Part shown: positions 34,792-48,178 of the stretch, in pieces | Layout of the letters: each line of letters opens with the position of its first letter | Numbering within the stretch: position 1 is the first letter of the stretch | Source: Demequina flava | GTDB taxonomy: Bacteria; Actinomycetota; Actinomycetes; Actinomycetales; Demequinaceae | NCBI RefSeq assembly: GCF_000975035.1 | Contig: NZ_BBRA01000001.1 | Coordinates: forward strand, 1,073,184-1,137,183 | Direction: 5' to 3' | Length of the DNA: 64,000 nt | The notes under the pieces: model-generated | Seen by the model: the letters and a program-made list of their open reading frames with translations, nothing else | What the model was told of the DNA's origin: nothing | Database searches by the model: none | Position numbers and translations under genes: made by a program

Positions 34792-35280
34792 CTAGCCCTC
34801 GGCCGGAAGAACCACTACGTGACGGTGCGGGTCTTCACCTTCGGACTCGGATACCAGACCTGCTTCGAGCACCACGTCGTGAACGACCTTACGCTCGAAC
34901 GCATTCATCGGCTCCAGAGCCTTCTTGACGCCGGACTCACGCACCTCGCCGATCGCGACGCGCGCTTGCTCGGCGAGGCGCTCCCGGCGTCCCGCGCGGA
35001 AGTCTGCGATGTCAAGCATGAAGCGGCTGAGCTGCCCCGTGTCCGACTGCACTGCGAGCCGCGCGAGGTCCTGGAGCGCATCAAGCACTTCACCGTCGGG
35101 GCCAACCAGACGCTTCAGATCCTGGTTGGGGCCATCAGCCACGATTGCGACCTTGGCACGTCCCGCCTCAACGGAGATATCAATATCGCCGTCCATGTCC
35201 AGAATGTCGAGCAGTTCCTCGAGGAAATCGGCGGCGACGTCGCCCTCCGCCTCGAGTGCGGACTTGTCCTGATCAGTCAT
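34792..35280 (-). CDS. jag: RNA-binding protein Jag/KhpB
   Basis: This 162-aa protein with KH and R3H domains binds RNA and is always near yidC. The acidic N-terminus is followed by a KH domain (about 35-85, with LVGPDGEVLDALQDLARLAV) and an R3H domain (about 90-155, with PMNAFERKVVHDVV). ATG 35280 is chosen by the AAAGGA upstream. It overlaps the yidC stop by 8 bp, indicating coupling. Confidence 0.93.
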   Translation of the reverse strand: MTDQDKSALEAEGDVAADFLEELLDILDMDGDIDISVEAGRAKVAIVADGPNQDLKRLVGPDGEVLDALQDLARLAVQSDTGQLSRFMLDIADFRAGRRERLAEQARVAIGEVRESGVKKALEPMNAFERKVVHDVVLEAGLVSESEGEDPHRHVVVLPAEG

Positions 35281-36316
35281 CGTCATCCTTTTTCTCGCCT
35301 TCATCGGCGGAAGTCTTGTCTTGCGAATCCTTGGGCTGTTGGTTCGGGCTAGCGCTCCCCTTCTTGCGCTGTGACCGTGTACCAGACTTCTTGGGTTGTT
35401 GACGTTGGCGCGGCTCCGGCGCTTCAATCGTCGTCACGTCTTCGCTGGTGCCCTCAATAACCTGGCCCTTGCGCTTCGCCTTTTCAGCTTGCTTAGCCTT
35501 GTACGCCTTCTCTGCTTCCGACCCGGGAGTGGGGTTGCGTTTGATGACGTAGTACTGCTGTCCGAGTGTCCACAGGTTGGTCGTGGTCCAGTAGATCAAC
35601 ACACCAACCGGGAAATTGGGGCCCGTGATGACGAAGATGAAGGGCAGCGCGTACATCAGCACCTTCTGCTGCTGAGCCATGGGGCCTTCGAGCGCAGATG
35701 CCGGCATGTTCTTGCGCGTGATCTGGTGCTGTGTGATGAAGGTGGTTGCCACCATCATGATGATCAGAACGATTGAGACGATGATGGCCGCAGGGTCACC
35801 ATCACCCCAGGTACCGATCAGGCTGTCAGACAGTTTCGCGCCAAAAATGGTCGCGTCGTGAGCCTCTACGGCAAGCTCTTCGGTGAGCATACCGATGGGC
35901 TTCGCCTCATCGACGCCCTCAATTCGATAGTTCAACACGCGGAACAGTGCGAAGAAGATGGGGGCCTGCACGAGGATTGGCAAGCACGAGGAGAACGGGT
36001 TTGTCTTGTGCTTGGAGTACAGCGCCATCGTCTCACGCTGCATCGCCTCCTTCGAGGCCTGGTCCTTCTTTCCTCGATACTTCGCCTGGATCTCCTTCAT
36101 CTCCGGCGCCAGCAGCTGCATTGCGCGCTGCGACTTGATCTGCTTCACAAACAGCGGGATCAGCAGAATACGAATCGTGACAACGAGGCCGACGATCGAC
36201 AATGCCCATGCGGCACCCGAGTCGGAGGGGAGGCCCACGGCAGTGAGCATCCAGTGCCACGCCACCATGATGTTGGCGACGCACCACTCCAGTGGATACA
36301 TGATCGTGTCAAACAT
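35273..36316 (-). CDS. yidC: membrane protein insertase YidC
   Basis: This 347-aa YidC/Oxa1 insertase helps integrate and fold membrane proteins. It has five hydrophobic helices, the conserved Arg in the first cytoplasmic region, the coiled-coil-like loop LLAPEMKEIQAKYRGKKDQ, and the pore segment SSCLPILVQAPIFFALFRVL. The C-terminal 80 residues are Lys/Gln-rich and basic then acidic, typical of the actinobacterial type and able to contact ribosomes. Confidence 0.95.
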   Translation of the reverse strand: MFDTIMYPLEWCVANIMVAWHWMLTAVGLPSDSGAAWALSIVGLVVTIRILLIPLFVKQIKSQRAMQLLAPEMKEIQAKYRGKKDQASKEAMQRETMALYSKHKTNPFSSCLPILVQAPIFFALFRVLNYRIEGVDEAKPIGMLTEELAVEAHDATIFGAKLSDSLIGTWGDGDPAAIIVSIVLIIMMVATTFITQHQITRKNMPASALEGPMAQQQKVLMYALPFIFVITGPNFPVGVLIYWTTTNLWTLGQQYYVIKRNPTPGSEAEKAYKAKQAEKAKRKGQVIEGTSEDVTTIEAPEPRQRQQPKKSGTRSQRKKGSASPNQQPKDSQDKTSADEGEKKDDDD

Positions 36317-36331
36317 GCGGAAGTGACGTCC

Positions 36332-36652
36332 TTAGGGTGTCGACAGTGAGACAGCAGTCTCAGTGGAAGTCTCTTGACGGCGGCGGAAAAGCGGAGATCC
36401 CTTGGCGGGGACATCGTCAATCCCACCATGACTCCACGGGTTACAACGCAAAATCCGCCACGCAGCCAGCACCGGGCCGATGAGTGCGCCATGAACACGC
36501 ACTGCATCGAGCCCGTAGTGGGAACACGACGGATAGTACTTGCACCGAGGGCCCAGAATCGGAGAGATCGTCACTTGGTAGAGGCGGATCAATCCCATCA
36601 ACACCAGTTGCGGCAACGAAAGTATGGCGCTCCACAGCTGTGCAGGCGTCAT
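36332..36652 (-). CDS. yidD: membrane protein insertion efficiency factor YidD
   Basis: This 106-aa protein has the YidD core with the conserved [31 protein letters not shown] including three Cys-rich positions. The segment [14 protein letters not shown] follows. YidD helps YidC-mediated insertion at the membrane surface. It overlaps rnpA by 4 bp and is followed 15 bp later by yidC. Confidence 0.94.
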   Translation of the reverse strand: MTPAQLWSAILSLPQLVLMGLIRLYQVTISPILGPRCKYYPSCSHYGLDAVRVHGALIGPVLAAWRILRCNPWSHGGIDDVPAKGSPLFRRRQETSTETAVSLSTP

Positions 36653-36996
36653 ACGAGCGCCGCCTTGCGTTGACAGGTGTCAAGACCACTCACGACATCC
36701 CCACGTAATCCCTGGTAATCGGTGGTTGCCGACCGGGGGAGCGCGCGAACAACGACCGCGGAGCCCGTAGGGAGGGTAGGGAGCACGTCAGCCATGATCG
36801 CTCGCAAACGTCGCTTGACGCGGTTGCGGATCACGGCACCTCCTATAGCCCTGGATACAGCGAAACCGGCGATGCTGTTCGCATTGCCGGTTTGCTTAAG
36901 GTAAACGACGACGGTGGGCCGGCCGCTCTTGGTGCCCCGGCGCATCACGGACTTAAAGTCCGCTGCCGAGGTCATTCGAGAGGCGGCCGGAAGCAC
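36649..36996 (-). CDS. rnpA: ribonuclease P protein component
   Basis: This 115-aa basic protein is a subunit of RNase P, which trims tRNA 5' ends. The signature is [15 protein letters not shown]. It begins with GTG, one base after the rpmH stop, and overlaps yidD by 4 bp. The position rpmH-rnpA-yidD-yidC is the universal arrangement. Confidence 0.94.
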   Translation of the reverse strand: MLPAASRMTSAADFKSVMRRGTKSGRPTVVVYLKQTGNANSIAGFAVSRAIGGAVIRNRVKRRLRAIMADVLPTLPTGSAVVVRALPRSATTDYQGLRGDVVSGLDTCQRKAALV

Positions 36997-36997
36997 C

Positions 36998-37135
36998 TTA
37001 CGCCGAAAGCTTCGCGCGGCCCTTGCGGCGGCGCGTCGCGAGAATCGAGCGTCCGGCGCGGGTGCGCATGCGCAGGCGGAAGCCGTGCGTCTTGGCGCGC
37101 TTGCGGTTGTTTGGCTGGTAAGTCCGCTTGCTCAC
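36998..37135 (-). CDS. rpmH: 50S ribosomal protein L34
   Basis: This 45-aa protein reads [20 protein letters not shown] at its start and ends in a run of Arg/Lys, the invariable L34 sequence. The GTG at 37135 has GGAG seven bases upstream. It is the first gene of the minus-strand arm from the origin. A TTGACT hexamer at about 37161-37166 (minus strand) could be its -35. Confidence 0.96.
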   Translation of the reverse strand: MSKRTYQPNNRKRAKTHGFRLRMRTRAGRSILATRRRKGRAKLSA

Positions 37136-37341
37136 GGGTCACTCCATGCGTAGAAATTTATGTAGTCAAATCAGCGCACTAACGTTACGCGCCTGCGGAG
37201 CCAGGGTCAAATTGGCCGCTGCGCATTGGTCGGAGTCGACGAACAAGATAGGCTCCCCCAGACGGGAGCCCACCGCGTGTATCGACACGCCGTGCGTGGG
37301 TAACGAATGCGTGACACAGTATCAACCGGCTGTGCACAACA

Positions 37342-37357
37342 GTGTGGATATCCACAC
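37342..37357. promoter_or_regulatory. perfect palindrome of two overlapping DnaA-like boxes before dnaA
   Basis: GTGTGGATATCCACAC is a perfect 16-bp palindrome made of TGTGGATAT and ATATCCACA, each one base from the DnaA box TTATCCACA. It ends three bases before the dnaA Shine-Dalgarno, so DnaA could repress its own gene there. Confidence 0.7.
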
Positions 37358-37371
37358 CTGAAGGAGGGCCA

Positions 37372-38772
37372 ATGGCCGGGGATACCGACGCTGAGTCTAT
37401 GGAAGCGGTCTGGTCGCGTGCGACTCAGCGACTTTTCGCAGATGACAAGCTCACTGCTCAGCACCAATCCTTTATCCGGTTGATCAAACCGCTGGCGATT
37501 GTTGAGGACAACGTCTTCCTTGCCGTTGCTGAGGACTTCACCAAGAACTACGTGGAAACCACTCTTCGTGATCCGCTCACGGGAGCACTGTCCGAGGCAC
37601 TAGGCCGCTCGGTCCGGATCGGTGTCACTGTTGACTCATCTGTGAAGTCTCCGTCGGCGCCGATTGTCAGCGATGATGACGAGCCCATTCGGGAGAGCCG
37701 TCCAGAACCTACGCCCCAGCGGGCACAGCCCAAGGTTGAAGACCCCCATCTCAACCCGCGCTACACGTTCGACACTTTCGTGATCGGTTCTTCCAACCGT
37801 TTCGCGCACGCAGCTGCTCTAGCAGTCGCTGAGTCTCCTGGTAAAACGTACAACCCGCTCTTCATCTATGGCGACTCCGGCCTCGGAAAGACTCACCTGC
37901 TCCACGCAATCGGTCACTACACCCGGCACCTCAAGCCTCAAACGCGCGTCAAGTACGTCAACTCCGAAGAATTCACCAACGACTTCATCAACTCGATCCG
38001 TGATGACCGCTCGCTGAGCTTCAAGCGCCAGTACCGCGAGGTCGATGTACTGCTGATCGACGACATTCAGTTCCTGCAGGGCAAGGAACAGACCCTCGAA
38101 GAGTTCTTCCACACGTTCAACGCGCTGCACAATGCAGGCAAGCACGTCGTGATCACGTCCGATGTCAGTCCTCGCAACCTTGACGGCATCGAGGAGCGCA
38201 TGCGCACGAGGTTCGAATGGGGCCTCATGACGGACGTCCAGCCACCAGACCTAGAGACGCGAATTGCCATCCTGCGCAAGAAGGCTGCAGCCGACGATGT
38301 CCAAGCACCGCCGGACGTTCTCGAGTACATCGGATCGAACATCACGAGCAATATTCGTGAACTCGAGGGTGCACTCATCCGCGTGACGGCGTTTGCTGCG
38401 CTCAACAAGCAGCCCGTGGATCTCTCTCTCGCTCAAGTAGTGCTCAAGGATCTGATCTCGGACGACGACTCTGAGATCACGGCGTCATCCATCATCGGCA
38501 CCACCGCCGACTACTTCGGCATCTCGATGGAGGAACTCACGGGCACAAGTCGCTCGCGGGTATACGTCACCGCACGTCAGATCGCGATGTACCTCTGCCG
38601 TCAGCTCACCGATCTGTCGCTTCCGAAAATTGGCGAACACTTCGGTGGCAAGGACCACACCACGGTGATGTACGCCGTCAAGAAGGTCGAAGACCAGATC
38701 GCTCAACGCCGTCAGATGTACAACCAGGTCAACGAGATTCACGCTCGCATCAAGCAACAACAACGCGGTTGA
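37372..38772 (+). CDS. dnaA: chromosomal replication initiator DnaA
   Basis: DnaA binds boxes at oriC and opens the duplex. It is 466 aa, start ATG with AAGGAGGG upstream. Domain I is residues 1-90, and a short acidic/Pro linker covers 90-128. The AAA+ domain III has Walker A GDSGLGKT (167-174), Walker B LLIDDIQFL and the Arg-finger region MRTRFEWGL. Domain IV carries the DnaA signature LPKIGEHFGGKDHTTVMYA. The linker is short compared with the very long one of Streptomyces. Confidence 0.98.
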   Translation: MAGDTDAESMEAVWSRATQRLFADDKLTAQHQSFIRLIKPLAIVEDNVFLAVAEDFTKNYVETTLRDPLTGALSEALGRSVRIGVTVDSSVKSPSAPIVSDDDEPIRESRPEPTPQRAQPKVEDPHLNPRYTFDTFVIGSSNRFAHAAALAVAESPGKTYNPLFIYGDSGLGKTHLLHAIGHYTRHLKPQTRVKYVNSEEFTNDFINSIRDDRSLSFKRQYREVDVLLIDDIQFLQGKEQTLEEFFHTFNALHNAGKHVVITSDVSPRNLDGIEERMRTRFEWGLMTDVQPPDLETRIAILRKKAAADDVQAPPDVLEYIGSNITSNIRELEGALIRVTAFAALNKQPVDLSLAQVVLKDLISDDDSEITASSIIGTTADYFGISMEELTGTSRSRVYVTARQIAMYLCRQLTDLSLPKIGEHFGGKDHTTVMYAVKKVEDQIAQRRQMYNQVNEIHARIKQQQRG

Positions 38773-39166
38773 GCGCCTCCACCCATCAGATTTGCCGGGA
38801 TAGGTGCGTACTACACACCTGTGGAGAAAGTTGTGGATGGCCGTGGATACAGACGGGCACTCACAGGGACGGATCTGTGCAGAACTACATGTTTCCTGTG
38901 AGCCAGGTCCGGCCATCCACCGGTTCTTGTCATTCATCCGTGGGTCTATCCCAAGCACCTACACAGCCTGAGAATCACAAATATCAGGGACAACACCAGT
39001 TCTCCCCAGTTTCCACCGCCCCTATGACAACTACTCACTCTTGTAATTTCCCCATCCACACGATGGACCTTCATCGTCCGAACTCGCTTGACCGGCTACC
39101 TGTGTGCCACCACTTGTCACACCCCTGTGGTGGCGTAGTCTGTGCGACAGAATCTGAGGAGTGACC
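38773..39166. other. probable oriC (dnaA-dnaN intergenic region)
   Basis: This is the 394-bp gene-free region between dnaA and dnaN, the usual actinobacterial origin. It holds DnaA-box-like sites: TGTGGAGAA (38820, one mismatch), TGTGGATGG (38832), CGTGGATAC (38842) and CCATCCACA (39052). None is perfect. An AT-richer stretch at about 38960-39055 could be the unwinding element. The dnaN promoter must also lie here. Confidence 0.7.
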
Positions 39167-40294
39167 ATGAAATTCACCGTCGATCGCGACGTCCTTGCGG
39201 ATGCCGTTGCTTGGACATCGCGCGCCGTTCCAGCGCGCCCGCCTGTTCCCGTGCTCGCAGGAGTCCGCATCGTGGCGGATGACGAGGGTTCTGTCCGGGT
39301 TTCGAGCTTCGACTACGAAGTGTCAGCACGGGGCGAATTCCCCGCCGATGTCGAAGCGCCAGGCGAGGTTCTCGTATCGGGTCGTCTCCTCAAGGAGATC
39401 GCCAACGCACTGCCCCACAAGCCCGTTGAATTTTCGCTTGAGGGCACCAAGGTTTCCGTGACCTGCGGCGCCTCCCGGTTTACGTTGGCGACCATGCCCG
39501 TCGATCAGTACCCGGAACTCCCTGAGCTTCCGGAGCAGTCCGGAACTCTCGACGGCGCGACTTTGCAGCAGGCCGTGAGCCAGGTCACGTCTGCAGCGTC
39601 GCGGGACGAGACTCTCCCCATCCTCACCGGCGTGCGCATGGAGATCGAAGGTTCAAACATCTCGATGCTCGCCACCGACCGCTACCGTCTCGCGTTGCGC
39701 GAGTTCACGTGGAAGCCGTCCGCGGCTGACGTGTCTGCGGTCGCATTGGTGCGCGCGAAGACCCTCAGCGACACGTCAAAGGCTCTTGGGGCTGGGGACG
39801 TCACCGTTGCGCTGAGCTCGGGTCAGGGTGTTGACCTCATCGGTTTCGAAGCTGGCGGACTCGTCACCACATCACTCCTCATGGACGGCGACTACCCGCA
39901 GGTTCGCCGACTCTTCCCTGATGAGAGCCCCACGACTGCGGTCGTCAAGACGACGGACCTCATCGAGGCAACGCGACGCGTCGCGCTCGTGACGGAGCGC
40001 AATTCCGCGGTGCGCTTGGCCTTTGCCGAGGGCGAAGTCACCTTGGACGCCGGGCAAACGGACGATGCTCAAGCATCTGAAGCTCTCGAGTGCACCTTGG
40101 AGGGCGACGACATCACGGTCGCCTTCAACCCCCAGTACCTGCTCGACGGGTTGAGCGCGTTGGGCAGCGAGTATGTGCGCCTGGGCTTCACTCAAGACAC
40201 CAAGCCTGTTGAGTTCGTGGGCTTGTCCGAGCCGGGCGGCGACCTTGCCACCGAGTTCCGTTACCTCCTGGTCCCCATTCGCATTCAGTCCTAG
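39167..40294 (+). CDS. dnaN: DNA polymerase III sliding clamp beta
   Basis: This 375-aa ring-forming clamp tethers polymerase to DNA. Its three repeated clamp domains run at about 1-120, 125-250 and 255-375. Visible family segments are ATMPVDQYPELPELP and LTGVRMEIEGSNISMLATDRYRLALRE. The end PIRIQS resembles the typical VMPMRL-like terminus. ATG 39167 is preferred (GAGGAG upstream) over GTG 39161. It is followed 3 bp later by recF. Confidence 0.97.
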   Translation: MKFTVDRDVLADAVAWTSRAVPARPPVPVLAGVRIVADDEGSVRVSSFDYEVSARGEFPADVEAPGEVLVSGRLLKEIANALPHKPVEFSLEGTKVSVTCGASRFTLATMPVDQYPELPELPEQSGTLDGATLQQAVSQVTSAASRDETLPILTGVRMEIEGSNISMLATDRYRLALREFTWKPSAADVSAVALVRAKTLSDTSKALGAGDVTVALSSGQGVDLIGFEAGGLVTTSLLMDGDYPQVRRLFPDESPTTAVVKTTDLIEATRRVALVTERNSAVRLAFAEGEVTLDAGQTDDAQASEALECTLEGDDITVAFNPQYLLDGLSALGSEYVRLGFTQDTKPVEFVGLSEPGGDLATEFRYLLVPIRIQS

Positions 40295-40297
40295 GCG

Positions 40298-41431
40298 ATG
40301 CGCGTCACGCATCTGAGCCTTGTCGACTTCCGCTCGTACGAGGCGGTCGATATTGAGTTCGGTCCCCGCGTGACCACGTTGGTGGGACGCAACGGGCAAG
40401 GCAAGACCAATGTGGTCGAGGCGGTTCGGTACCTGTCGCACCTGTCTTCGCACCGGGTTGCATCCGATGCCCCGCTGATTAGAGCCGGTGCTGAGCGTGC
40501 AATCGTGCGAGGGCGCGTCGAGAAAGCAGGACGCTCGCTCGCCCTCGAAGTCACCATGGTGCCTGGTAAATCGAACACCGCGCGCATAGGTCGGTCAATC
40601 GCGAAGCCGCGCGACATCCTGGGAACGCTGCGCACGGTGACGTTTGCGCCGGAGGATCTCGCATTGGTGAAAGGTGACCCTGGCGGTCGTCGCAGTTTTC
40701 TTGATGAGCTCATCGTTGCTCTGCATCCCAGGTTGGGCGGCGACCTCAGTGACTATGACCGGGTCCTGCGCCAACGATCGTCAATGCTGAAGACCGCGAA
40801 GAATGCACGTGGCGATCTCACGATGCTCGATATCTGGGATGAAAAGCTTGCTGACTTGGGCGGAAAAATCATCGCAGCGCGGCTTGAAGCTGTGCGGCGA
40901 CTTGCGCCATACGTAGCTGAGGCATACGCGGCCGTGGCTCCCGAAGGTGGCGACTGCTCCATCACCTACGCAAGTACGCAAGACGTGGTGGGCGAGGACG
41001 CGACCACAGCATCGGCCATCAGCGCGCGACTACTCGAGATTTTGCGCCAACTGCGACCCAAGGAAATTGATCGCGGAGTCACCCTGGCCGGCCCGCACCG
41101 CGACGATCTCGTGATCAACCTCGGGGAACTGCCGGCCAAGGGATATGCCAGCCATGGGGAATCGTGGTCGTGCGCGCTGGCGCTCAAACTCGGTTCCTAC
41201 AAGCTGCTGACGGACGATGACGGCCCGGACTCCGATGACGATGGTGAACCGGTGCTGATCTTGGATGATGTCTTCGCCGAGCTCGACTCGGGTCGCCGGA
41301 GCGCCCTTGCTGCCTCGCTCGTCGATGCGTCCCAGGTGCTCATCACCGCAGCTGTCGCTGAGGATGTGCCGATCGAGCTGCAGGGCGATGTGTTGACGGT
41401 GACGACTGGCGCGGTGTCGCGAGATGCCTGA
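40298..41431 (+). CDS. recF: DNA replication and repair protein RecF
   Basis: This 377-aa ABC-type ATPase loads RecA at gapped DNA. Walker A is GRNGQGKTN near residue 30, the signature region contains the conserved LAGPHRDDL, and Walker B is LILDDVFAELD. The start ATGCGCGTCACG encodes the family start MRVTHLSLVDFRSY. It ends overlapping the DUF721 gene by 8 bp. GGCCGATGCT occurs on the minus strand at 41008. Confidence 0.96.
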   Translation: MRVTHLSLVDFRSYEAVDIEFGPRVTTLVGRNGQGKTNVVEAVRYLSHLSSHRVASDAPLIRAGAERAIVRGRVEKAGRSLALEVTMVPGKSNTARIGRSIAKPRDILGTLRTVTFAPEDLALVKGDPGGRRSFLDELIVALHPRLGGDLSDYDRVLRQRSSMLKTAKNARGDLTMLDIWDEKLADLGGKIIAARLEAVRRLAPYVAEAYAAVAPEGGDCSITYASTQDVVGEDATTASAISARLLEILRQLRPKEIDRGVTLAGPHRDDLVINLGELPAKGYASHGESWSCALALKLGSYKLLTDDDGPDSDDDGEPVLILDDVFAELDSGRRSALAASLVDASQVLITAAVAEDVPIELQGDVLTVTTGAVSRDA

Positions 41432-42014
41432 GGAAGAACGCCCGCCGCAAGACAGTGACGCCACGGAACCACCCTTGAACAGGGACGATGCTGCGCTTGC
41501 CGATCCCGTCGATCACCAGTCGGGCAGCGAGTTGGCGAAGCAAGCGATGGAGCGAGCCCGAGCATCGGCCCGGCAACGTGGGGCATACCGAACGGCGCCG
41601 CGCGCTGCGCGGCGGCAACAAGAGCAAAAGCGCCGAGACTCACAACCTTTCACTTCAGGGCGTGACCCCCAAGACATGTCGGATGCCGTCAACGCCCTCC
41701 TTCGGCGCATGGGGTGGAGCGAGCAAATCGAGATGGCGTCGGTCATTGGCCGGTGGCGCGAGGTTGTCGGGGATCAGATCGCGGACAAGTGCGAACCGCT
41801 GACTTTCGATGACGGAATTCTGACTGTGCGCGCTGAATCGACGGCGTGGGCCACGCAGTTGCAGATTATGAACGGACAGTTAAGGCACCGCATCAATGAA
41901 GAGTTCGGACGAGAAATCGTCCGCGAACTCAAAATCAAGGGTCCGACCTCGCGGTCGTGGACCAAGGGCCCCAGAACCGTCAAGGGACGCGGTCCACGTG
42001 ACACCTATGGTTGA
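41424..42014 (+). CDS. DUF721 protein, DciA-like helicase operator
   Basis: This 196-aa protein has a disordered, Arg/Gln-rich N-terminus (about 1-80) and a C-terminal DUF721 domain (about 85-170) with GRWREVVGDQIADKCEPLTFDDGILTV. DciA proteins load or control DnaB in bacteria that lack DnaC/DnaI. Placement after recF is universal in actinobacteria. The basic tail after residue 170 may bind DNA. GGCCGATGCT occurs on the minus strand at 41561. Confidence 0.88.
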   Translation: MPEEERPPQDSDATEPPLNRDDAALADPVDHQSGSELAKQAMERARASARQRGAYRTAPRAARRQQEQKRRDSQPFTSGRDPQDMSDAVNALLRRMGWSEQIEMASVIGRWREVVGDQIADKCEPLTFDDGILTVRAESTAWATQLQIMNGQLRHRINEEFGREIVRELKIKGPTSRSWTKGPRTVKGRGPRDTYG

Positions 42015-42180
42015 TGTTTCAAAGAAATGTTGTCATTGACAAGGGAAAATTACCTTCGCTAGCCTCACTCTTGTTCACTTCGAGCCACGATTATCTACGG
42101 GCTAGGAGTGAATATCGGACACGGCCCTATCTGTTCGATGAGATTTCTGTCCCTGACCGAACTTCTGCTGAGGAAACACG

Positions 42181-43101
42181 ATGACCGAAAACACGGATAG
42201 CACGCCTGCCGCCATGCCCCCATCTCCCCCGGGTCAGTACCCCCCACCCGAGACTGAAAAAGCAAAAAAGGGCTTCGCCATAACAGCCCTGGTCTTGGGT
42301 ATCGTTGCCATCTTGGGGTCTTGGATCCCGTTCCTATCAATTGGATCAATTTTGATCGCGATTGTGGCGTTGGTTTTTGGCATCATCGCGATGATTAAGT
42401 CTTTCAAGGGGACAGCAGGCGGCAAGGTGATGGCGATCATTGCCACTATTTTGAGTGTTTTGTCCATTATCTTCGGGTTTGCTTCAACGGCTTTGGGCGT
42501 AGGTGCGGTAGACAGCGCGCTCAACGAATCTACTGTCGATGATGTGGAATCAAGTCAGCCGGTAGACGAGGATTCTCAGGAAGAAGAAGCTAGTGACACT
42601 AGTGACGCCGGTGACGCAGAATCCTCCGAAGATGTGGCATCGGAAGCGCAGGCGGGTGACGACGGCTCCAATTTGGGAAGCCTCGACAGCCCAGCCGCGA
42701 TCGGAGATGGCACCGTGTGGACCTTTGAATCGCTCGGTGATGAGTGGGAACTGACACTAGATTCCATTGAGTTGACAGACGGTTACGACGGTGGAGAGGT
42801 CGCGGTGCTGCTCGGCACGGCAACGCCCACAGTCATTTCGGAGGGAGACACCTCCTCTTGGGTGACTTTCCCCACCATTGGCTGGATGGCCGATGGAGCG
42901 ACAGTCGAGGACACCTTTGGGATCGCGACCGATCACTCGGCGTTCGAGGACTATAGAAGCATTATCGATCTTGAAGCGACGGCTGGCACCACTATGAAGT
43001 TCTACAACACCATCGGCTTGCCCACCGGCGTAACCCCGGACCTCGTAACCGTAGAGAGCTTGTGGGGGGAAAACATGGTGTTTTTCGCGTCAGGGCTTTG
43101 A
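42181..43101 (+). CDS. membrane protein with DUF4190-like N-terminus and lipoprotein-like outer domain
   Basis: This 306-aa protein has a Pro-rich N-terminus, then hydrophobic helices at about residues 30-72 and 79-108 in the DUF4190 style (GFAITALVLGIVAILG). A very acidic Glu/Asp/Ser linker covers about 110-165. A C-terminal beta-rich domain (about 170-306) with DEWELTLDSIEL is reminiscent of DUF4352/telokin-like domains. TGAGGAAA lies upstream of the ATG. The gene and its 166-bp leader are clearly less GC-rich than neighbours and interrupt the usual DUF721-gyrB junction, suggesting later insertion. The function is unknown. Confidence 0.75.
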   Translation: MTENTDSTPAAMPPSPPGQYPPPETEKAKKGFAITALVLGIVAILGSWIPFLSIGSILIAIVALVFGIIAMIKSFKGTAGGKVMAIIATILSVLSIIFGFASTALGVGAVDSALNESTVDDVESSQPVDEDSQEEEASDTSDAGDAESSEDVASEAQAGDDGSNLGSLDSPAAIGDGTVWTFESLGDEWELTLDSIELTDGYDGGEVAVLLGTATPTVISEGDTSSWVTFPTIGWMADGATVEDTFGIATDHSAFEDYRSIIDLEATAGTTMKFYNTIGLPTGVTPDLVTVESLWGENMVFFASGL

Positions 43102-43127
43102 CGTATTGATCTAGCTCCCTTCCTTGC

Positions 43128-43168
43128 CACTCGGGCCCACCGACTTCTCTTGTCGGTGGGCCCGAGTG
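43128..43168 (+). terminator. terminator before gyrB
   Basis: A perfect 17-bp stem, CACTCGGGCCCACCGAC and its complement, with a 7-nt loop lies 27 bp after the preceding stop. It isolates gyrB from upstream transcription. Confidence 0.88.
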
Positions 43169-43319
43169 CGTCATATGGGCGTCTTGGGTCGCTGGCCCTG
43201 CGATCTGAGTGGCACGAGTTGGTGAGAACACCCCCCCAGCGCTCCCAGATCGGCCCTGGAACGCGCTAGAATAGCCCGGAATACATCGCGTCCCGTCTGA
43301 GGCCGCGTGAGTCCCGTGA

Positions 43320-48003
<4,684 letters not shown>

Positions 48004-48044
48004 CCCCTAGCCGTACATACTCGGCGGGATTGAGTCCCGCCTCG

Positions 48045-48085
48045 AACCCTGGCCGTCGCTTTTCGTTGAAGCGGCAGCCAGGGTT
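48045..48085 (+). terminator. gyrA terminator
   Basis: The AACCCTGGC / GCCAGGGTT outer stem encloses an inner GCTT/AAGC pairing, 42 bp after the stop. A copy of GGCCGATGCT lies just beyond it at 48130. Confidence 0.7.
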
Positions 48086-48178
48086 TCGGCGTTTCGGAGC
48101 GGCTCAGCGGTGGTGGCCCAAGGGAGCAGGGCCGATGCTGGGGTCGCCTCGCGTACAGCGGTTCGGGACCCGGAGGGC

